A stretch of DNA of 7,748 bases, from assembly GCA_004552965.1 (NCBI GenBank), contig SFMU01000071.1, forward strand, positions 1-7,748, read 5' to 3'. Both the position numbers and the translations under genes were made by a program. Numbering within the stretch: position 1 is the first letter of the stretch; each line of letters starts with the position of its first letter. Below, piece after piece: positions 4,647 to 7,748 of the stretch. This DNA is from Bacteroidales bacterium. Its GTDB lineage: Bacteria; Bacteroidota; Bacteroidia; Bacteroidales; UBA932. The notes beneath the pieces are model-generated. The model saw only the letters and a list, made by a program, of their open reading frames with translations, was not told where the DNA came from and did not search any database.

Positions 4647-6214
4647 GATGGGTCATCCACGGGCTTCAGACCCATCTCGGCCGCCTTCTGGCGCATCAGC
4701 AGGTCTGCCTCCCTGAAATCGTTGCCGATCCGCCCGTCCAGGATCGCTTCCTTGATGTACTCCTTGATGATGCCGATCTCCCTGCCCGGCGGGATGCCGT
4801 AGACTTCCATCACATGTTCTCCTGTGATCGGGTTCTTGAAGTTGCGGATTGCGTCCTTCGCCTCCACTTCGACCAGCTTGCGGGAAACCATCTCGAAGTT
4901 TTCCCTGATCTTCGCGACCTTGACCGGATTCTTGGATGTGATGTCCGCATTGCAGAGCAGCATGAGGTCATCGATGTCATTGCCGGCATCGAAGAGCAGC
5001 CTGCGCACTGCAGAATCGGTCACCTCGTCGTCGACAAGGGCAATCGGGCGGTGGTGCAGCCCTACCAGCTTCTGGACGTACTTCATCTTTTCGTTCAGAG
5101 GCATCTTCAGGTTCCTGAATATCTTGGGAACCATCTTGGCGCCGATCACCTCGTGGCCGTGGAAAGTCCAGCCGACGTTTGGGTCGAAACGCTTGCTGCC
5201 TGGTTTTCCGATGTCGTGCAGGAGAGCGGCCCATCTGAGCCAGACACAAGGGGAGGTCCTGACTGTCTGCACGAAATCGTCACCGTCTTCGCCTGGCGAG
5301 TAGTCCATCAGGGTGCCTTCGGCGATGGCGGCCTCTTCGGCTGCGGCCACGTTGTCGACAACCTGGAGGGTGTGAGAGAATATTTCCTTGTGCCCTTTCC
5401 CGTCGACGGATTCGATTCCCTTGAGATTCAGCAGTTCCGGGAGAATATATTCAAGCAACCCTGTCCTGTCCATGAGGAAGAAGCCCATCGAAGGATGTGA
5501 GGTGACGAGGATCTTTCCGAGTTCGTCGACTATCCTCTCCTTGGAAAGGATGCTCATCCGTTCCTTCATCGCCCTCATCGCATCCAGGGATTCGGGAACG
5601 ATGGTGAAAGTCATTTCCGGAGTGCTGAGCTTGGTGGCGAAACGGATTGCCCTGAGCATCCTCAGGGGGTCGTCGCTGTAGGTCTGCTCCGGCTCCAGCG
5701 GGGTGCGGATGATGCCCGCTGAGAGATCCCTGATGCCTCCGAAAGGATCGATCAGGGCTCCGTAGTCCTCTTCCTGCAGGCTGAAGGCCATAGCGTTGAT
5801 GGTGAAGTCCCGTCTCATCTGGTCCTCTTCCAGGGTCCCGTCTTCCACGACCGGCTTGCGGGAATCCCGGTTGTAGGACTCTTTCCGGGCTCCGACGAAT
5901 TCGATCTCAGCCCCCTGGAACCTCAGCATCGCCGTGCCGAAGCTCTTGAACACGGACACGTTGCAATGCCTCCCGGTCTGATTCCCGATGAGCTGTGCAA
6001 CTTCCTGGGCCAGAGCTATTCCGCTCCCTTCCACTACGATGTCGATGTCGTCGTTCTCCCTGCCCAGGAAGCAGTCCCTGACATAGCCTCCGATGACGAA
6101 GGCCCGGACCCCCAGGTTGCGGGCGGCTTCCGAGACAATCCTGAAGATAGGTTTCCGGAGATATTGCGCTAGTGTTGTCGAGCCCATGGCGTGTTCTTTG
6201 TGAGCGGATGTCAT
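4643..6214 (-). CDS. cca: CCA tRNA nucleotidyltransferase with HD domain
   Basis: The enzyme adds or repairs the 3' CCA of tRNAs (and here tmRNA) from CTP and ATP without a template. Numbering from the start chosen here (523 residues): the nucleotidyltransferase head carries 'VIGGYVRD' (40-47) and catalytic D-I-D (Asp56, Asp58). Then come 'RRDFTINAMA' (134-143) and the neck motif 'DPLRMLRAIRFA' (182-193). A C-terminal HD domain has 'LLHDIGKPG' with His333-Asp334, 'GHE' (353-355) and 'LHHRP' (386-390), suggesting an added phosphohydrolase activity, as in other bacterial HD-containing CCA enzymes. The frame is open 28 codons further, but an exact -7 box at 6228-6236 places the transcript start near 6222, which favours ATG 6214. 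ATG 6187 is the alternative. Divergent from xerC and convergent with the HsdR_N-type gene. Confidence 0.93.
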   Translation of the reverse strand: MTSAHKEHAMGSTTLAQYLRKPIFRIVSEAARNLGVRAFVIGGYVRDCFLGRENDDIDIVVEGSGIALAQEVAQLIGNQTGRHCNVSVFKSFGTAMLRFQGAEIEFVGARKESYNRDSRKPVVEDGTLEEDQMRRDFTINAMAFSLQEEDYGALIDPFGGIRDLSAGIIRTPLEPEQTYSDDPLRMLRAIRFATKLSTPEMTFTIVPESLDAMRAMKERMSILSKERIVDELGKILVTSHPSMGFFLMDRTGLLEYILPELLNLKGIESVDGKGHKEIFSHTLQVVDNVAAAEEAAIAEGTLMDYSPGEDGDDFVQTVRTSPCVWLRWAALLHDIGKPGSKRFDPNVGWTFHGHEVIGAKMVPKIFRNLKMPLNEKMKYVQKLVGLHHRPIALVDDEVTDSAVRRLLFDAGNDIDDLMLLCNADITSKNPVKVAKIRENFEMVSRKLVEVEAKDAIRNFKNPITGEHVMEVYGIPPGREIGIIKEYIKEAILDGRIGNDFREADLLMRQKAAEMGLKPVDDPS

Positions 6215-6227
6215 TTCGATAATGTGT

Positions 6228-6236
6228 GCAAAAGTA
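6228..6236 (-). promoter_or_regulatory. -7 box of the cca promoter
   Basis: Minus-strand TACTTTTGC matches TAnnTTTGC exactly, 13 bases before the ATG at 6214. The leader would be only about eight bases. It overlaps the upstream extension of the xerC frame, which argues that xerC starts further right. No clear -33 TTTG at 19-bp spacing. Confidence 0.7.
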
Positions 6237-6275
6237 GATAATTTTTTGCTAACTTGGTCCGGTGGGAAAGATCTA

Positions 6276-7259
6276 ATGCTCCTGGCGATGCTGGTCAATG
6301 AATATATCCGTTACATGGAGGGAATCCGGCGGTACTCGCCCCGGACCGTGACGGTATATTCGGAAATCCTGGAAAAATTCACCTCTTTTGCCGGGGCCCG
6401 CGACGACGGCACCTTGCTGGAATCGCTCACGCCGCAGATCCTGCGCAGCTACGAGGTCATGCTGATGGACTCGGAAAAGTTGGACCCGCGCACGGTCAAC
6501 CTGCATCTGTCGGTCCTTTCGGGCTTCTGCCGCTATCTGGTTCGTCAGGGAAGCCTGGCGTCGAACCCAGTGCGCCTGGTTCACCGTCCCAGGGAGCGCA
6601 AGCGTCTTCCGGAGTTTTACCGCAGCGAATCGATGAATGAATATTTCGACGCCACGGCCTCCGAGGCATCTGCCGAGAATGTCAGCCTTGTGACCGGTCA
6701 GGACAAGGTCTCCCGGGAACTGGTCTTCCGCAGGCTTTCACGTCTGGTGGTCTCCCTTCTCTACTCGACCGGGATGCGGCGTTCGGAACTCATAGGGGCC
6801 AATCTGGGCGATGTGGATTTTTCCCGCGAGGCGATCCGTGTCCGCGGAAAAGGGGACAAGGAGCGTGAAATTCCTCTTACGCATGGTATTTGCAAAGAAA
6901 TATTGTTATATTTGGAAACAGTTGGAAAGTTCGAAGGACGCGAAAGGACTGCCGGCGAACCTCTCCTGCAGACATTGAATGGCAAGAGACTGTACCCGGT
7001 GTTTGTGGACAGGGCGGTCAAAAGGGAGCTCGGTCAGGTCGGAAGCATCACAGGGAGAAAGTCTCCACACGTGCTGAGGCATTCACTCGCGACAGCTCTG
7101 CTGAATGAAGGCACTGACCTCAATTCCATAAAGGAACTTCTCGGCCATTCCTCGCTCGCTGCGACGCAGGTCTACACGCACAATTCGGTTTCCAAACTGA
7201 AAAAAGTTTATCAAACCGCCCATCCCAGGGCTAAAAGCGGAGGTAAGAATGGAACTTAG
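6276..7259 (+). CDS. xerC: XerC/XerD-type tyrosine recombinase
   Basis: Site-specific recombinase of the Xer family, expected to act with a partner at dif to resolve chromosome dimers. From the start chosen here (327 residues) there is an N-terminal SAM-like DNA-binding domain (about 5-100, with 'SPRTVTVYSEIL') and a catalytic domain with all six active-site residues: Arg168 in 'TGMRRSEL', Lys192 in 'VRGKGDKERE', His265 and Arg268 in 'PHVLRHSLAT', His291 in 'LLGHSSLAATQ' and Tyr300 in 'VYTH'. The frame is open back to ATG 6222, but that stretch holds the cca promoter and reads unlike Xer N-termini, so 6276 (or 6288) is preferred. It overlaps hpf by 11 bases. The core context and composition say housekeeping, not the integrase of the accessory DNA on the far side of ssrA. 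XerC against XerD cannot be decided firmly from sequence alone. Confidence 0.9.
   Translation: MLLAMLVNEYIRYMEGIRRYSPRTVTVYSEILEKFTSFAGARDDGTLLESLTPQILRSYEVMLMDSEKLDPRTVNLHLSVLSGFCRYLVRQGSLASNPVRLVHRPRERKRLPEFYRSESMNEYFDATASEASAENVSLVTGQDKVSRELVFRRLSRLVVSLLYSTGMRRSELIGANLGDVDFSREAIRVRGKGDKEREIPLTHGICKEILLYLETVGKFEGRERTAGEPLLQTLNGKRLYPVFVDRAVKRELGQVGSITGRKSPHVLRHSLATALLNEGTDLNSIKELLGHSSLAATQVYTHNSVSKLKKVYQTAHPRAKSGGKNGT
7239..7243 (+). promoter_or_regulatory. Shine-Dalgarno site for hpf inside xerC
   Basis: GGAGG followed by a 5-base spacer to ATG 7249. A consensus Shine-Dalgarno is unusual in Bacteroidetes, where most genes lack one. Here it supports independent or coupled initiation of hpf within the last codons of xerC. 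Confidence 0.6.
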
Positions 7260-7539
7260 AATCAAATCCCTCAAGTTCGATGCAGATCAGAAGCTGCTGG
7301 ATTATGTGGAAAAGAAGGTCTCGAAACTGTCCAGGTTCAGTGAACATCTCGAAGATGTCGAAGTGGTGCTCTCTTTGCTGGAGGAACCTGCCAACAAGGC
7401 AGCGAAGATTCATACCCACGCCTATGGGCACGACCTGATCATCGAGCGTAACGCTTCGTCTTTCGAAGATGCTGTCAGCGCGGCAGTCGATGCGATGAAG
7501 GAAAAAATCGTAAGAACCAAGGAGAAGATCAAGGACTGA
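7249..7539 (+). CDS. hpf: Short ribosome hibernation promoting factor (HPF/RaiA family)
   Basis: This 96-residue protein belongs to the HPF/YfiA (RaiA) family, which binds the 30S decoding region and silences ribosomes in stationary phase. The fold is visible as 'MELRIKSLKFDADQKLLDYVEKKVSKLSRF' -type beta-alpha start (residues 1-30, motif pieces 'LLDYVEKKVSKL'), 'VEVVLSLL' strand, 'AAKIHTHAYGHDLIIERNA' strands and the closing helix 'SFEDAVSAAVDAMKEKI', which ends in Lys-rich 'RTKEKIKD'. It is the short form, without the C-terminal dimerisation domain of long HPF, so 70S-ribosome dimerisation by that route is not expected. The start overlaps the xerC stop by 11 bases with a GGAGG just upstream, implying translational coupling. 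A strong terminator lies about 140 bases downstream. Confidence 0.93.
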   Translation: MELRIKSLKFDADQKLLDYVEKKVSKLSRFSEHLEDVEVVLSLLEEPANKAAKIHTHAYGHDLIIERNASSFEDAVSAAVDAMKEKIVRTKEKIKD

Positions 7540-7675
7540 CGGCGGGTCCCTGAGCGGGAGGACCGGAACCGAGCCAATGACAGACGCTCTCTCTGCGATA
7601 TGTCCGAAGAAACGTGTTCTGCGAAGTTCACCCGCGCACCGGATTCACAGTCTTTCTCCAGACTCACGGATATCG

Positions 7676-7705
7676 AGGCTGGCCCCCAGAGGGTCAGCCT
7701 GTTTT
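7676..7705 (+). terminator. Intrinsic terminator of the xerC-hpf operon
   Basis: AGGCTG-G-CCC (7676-7685) pairs with GGG-T-CAGCCT (7691-7700), a 10-bp stem with one G-U pair and a five-base loop, followed by GTTTTGTGT. It separates hpf from the promoter immediately downstream. Confidence 0.85.
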
Positions 7706-7714
7706 GTGTCCTGG

Positions 7715-7746
7715 TTTGCTTTGTTTTCAAAATATGCTAAATTTGC
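7715..7746 (+). promoter_or_regulatory. Consensus Bacteroidetes promoter reading out of the window
   Basis: TTTG at 7715-7718 (-33) and TAAATTTGC at 7738-7746 (-7) are separated by exactly 19 bp, the ideal Bacteroides arrangement. Transcription would start just past the window end. From remembered gene order in Bacteroidales (xerC, hpf, then tRNA genes and tuf), it probably drives tRNAs and elongation factor Tu; that part is inference. Confidence 0.85.
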
Positions 7747-7748
7747 AC

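Noticed and set aside
4814..5500. 228-codon plus-strand frame opposite cca
   Set aside because: It is antisense to a clear CCA nucleotidyltransferase with all motifs; long shadow frames are expected in GC-rich genes.
6276..7259. The tyrosine recombinase as integrase of the accessory block
   Set aside because: It overlaps hpf, shares core composition, resembles XerC/XerD and lies on the conserved side of ssrA, about 3 kb from the junction.
1..7748. CRISPR array or tRNA genes
   Set aside because: No regularly spaced repeats and no cloverleaf other than the tRNA-like domain of tmRNA were seen.

Overview
The window looks like a chromosomal segment from a member of the Bacteroidales. Four things point there. 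First, there are several exact matches to the Bacteroidetes sigma-A -7 box (TAnnTTTGC). Second, a xerC-type recombinase overlaps a short hpf/raiA gene, a pair I recall lying just upstream of tRNA genes and tuf in Bacteroides-like genomes. Third, there is a tmRNA whose tag ends NYALAA. Fourth, two lipoproteins have short post-cysteine polar tracts. The exact genus cannot be read from the sequence.

Layout. Bases 1-3082 look like accessory DNA. They hold an Abi_2-type HEPN abortive-infection protein (84-977) and a DUF4377 lipoprotein (1490-2605). Both are visibly more AT-rich than the right half. Each is followed by a GC-rich non-coding stretch packed with short perfect hairpins (978-1489 and 2606-3082), and the two stretches share a 15-base direct repeat. 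This DNA ends exactly at the 3' side of ssrA (tmRNA, 3140-3535, minus strand), a classic integration hotspot. A 24-bp inverted repeat there fuses the tmRNA terminator to an inverted copy of the tmRNA 3' end.

Bases 3140-7748 look like core chromosome: tmRNA, an unknown lipoprotein (minus), a small orphan PD-(D/E)XK protein of the HsdR_N type (plus), and a CCA tRNA nucleotidyltransferase (minus, convergent with it and overlapping by 4 bp). Divergent from the last are xerC and hpf (plus), which overlap by 11 bp. A strong terminator follows, then a textbook promoter that fires out of the window, probably into tRNA/tuf genes.

Functionally, the core half gathers translation-quality genes: ribosome rescue (tmRNA), tRNA/tmRNA 3'-end maturation (cca; the tmRNA gene does not encode its own CCA) and ribosome hibernation (hpf). 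XerC belongs to chromosome dimer resolution. The accessory half contributes a probable phage-defence RNase and an envelope protein. No complete new multi-gene system is visible. The most unusual structures are the ssrA 3'-end inverted repeat and the two hairpin-rich spacers.
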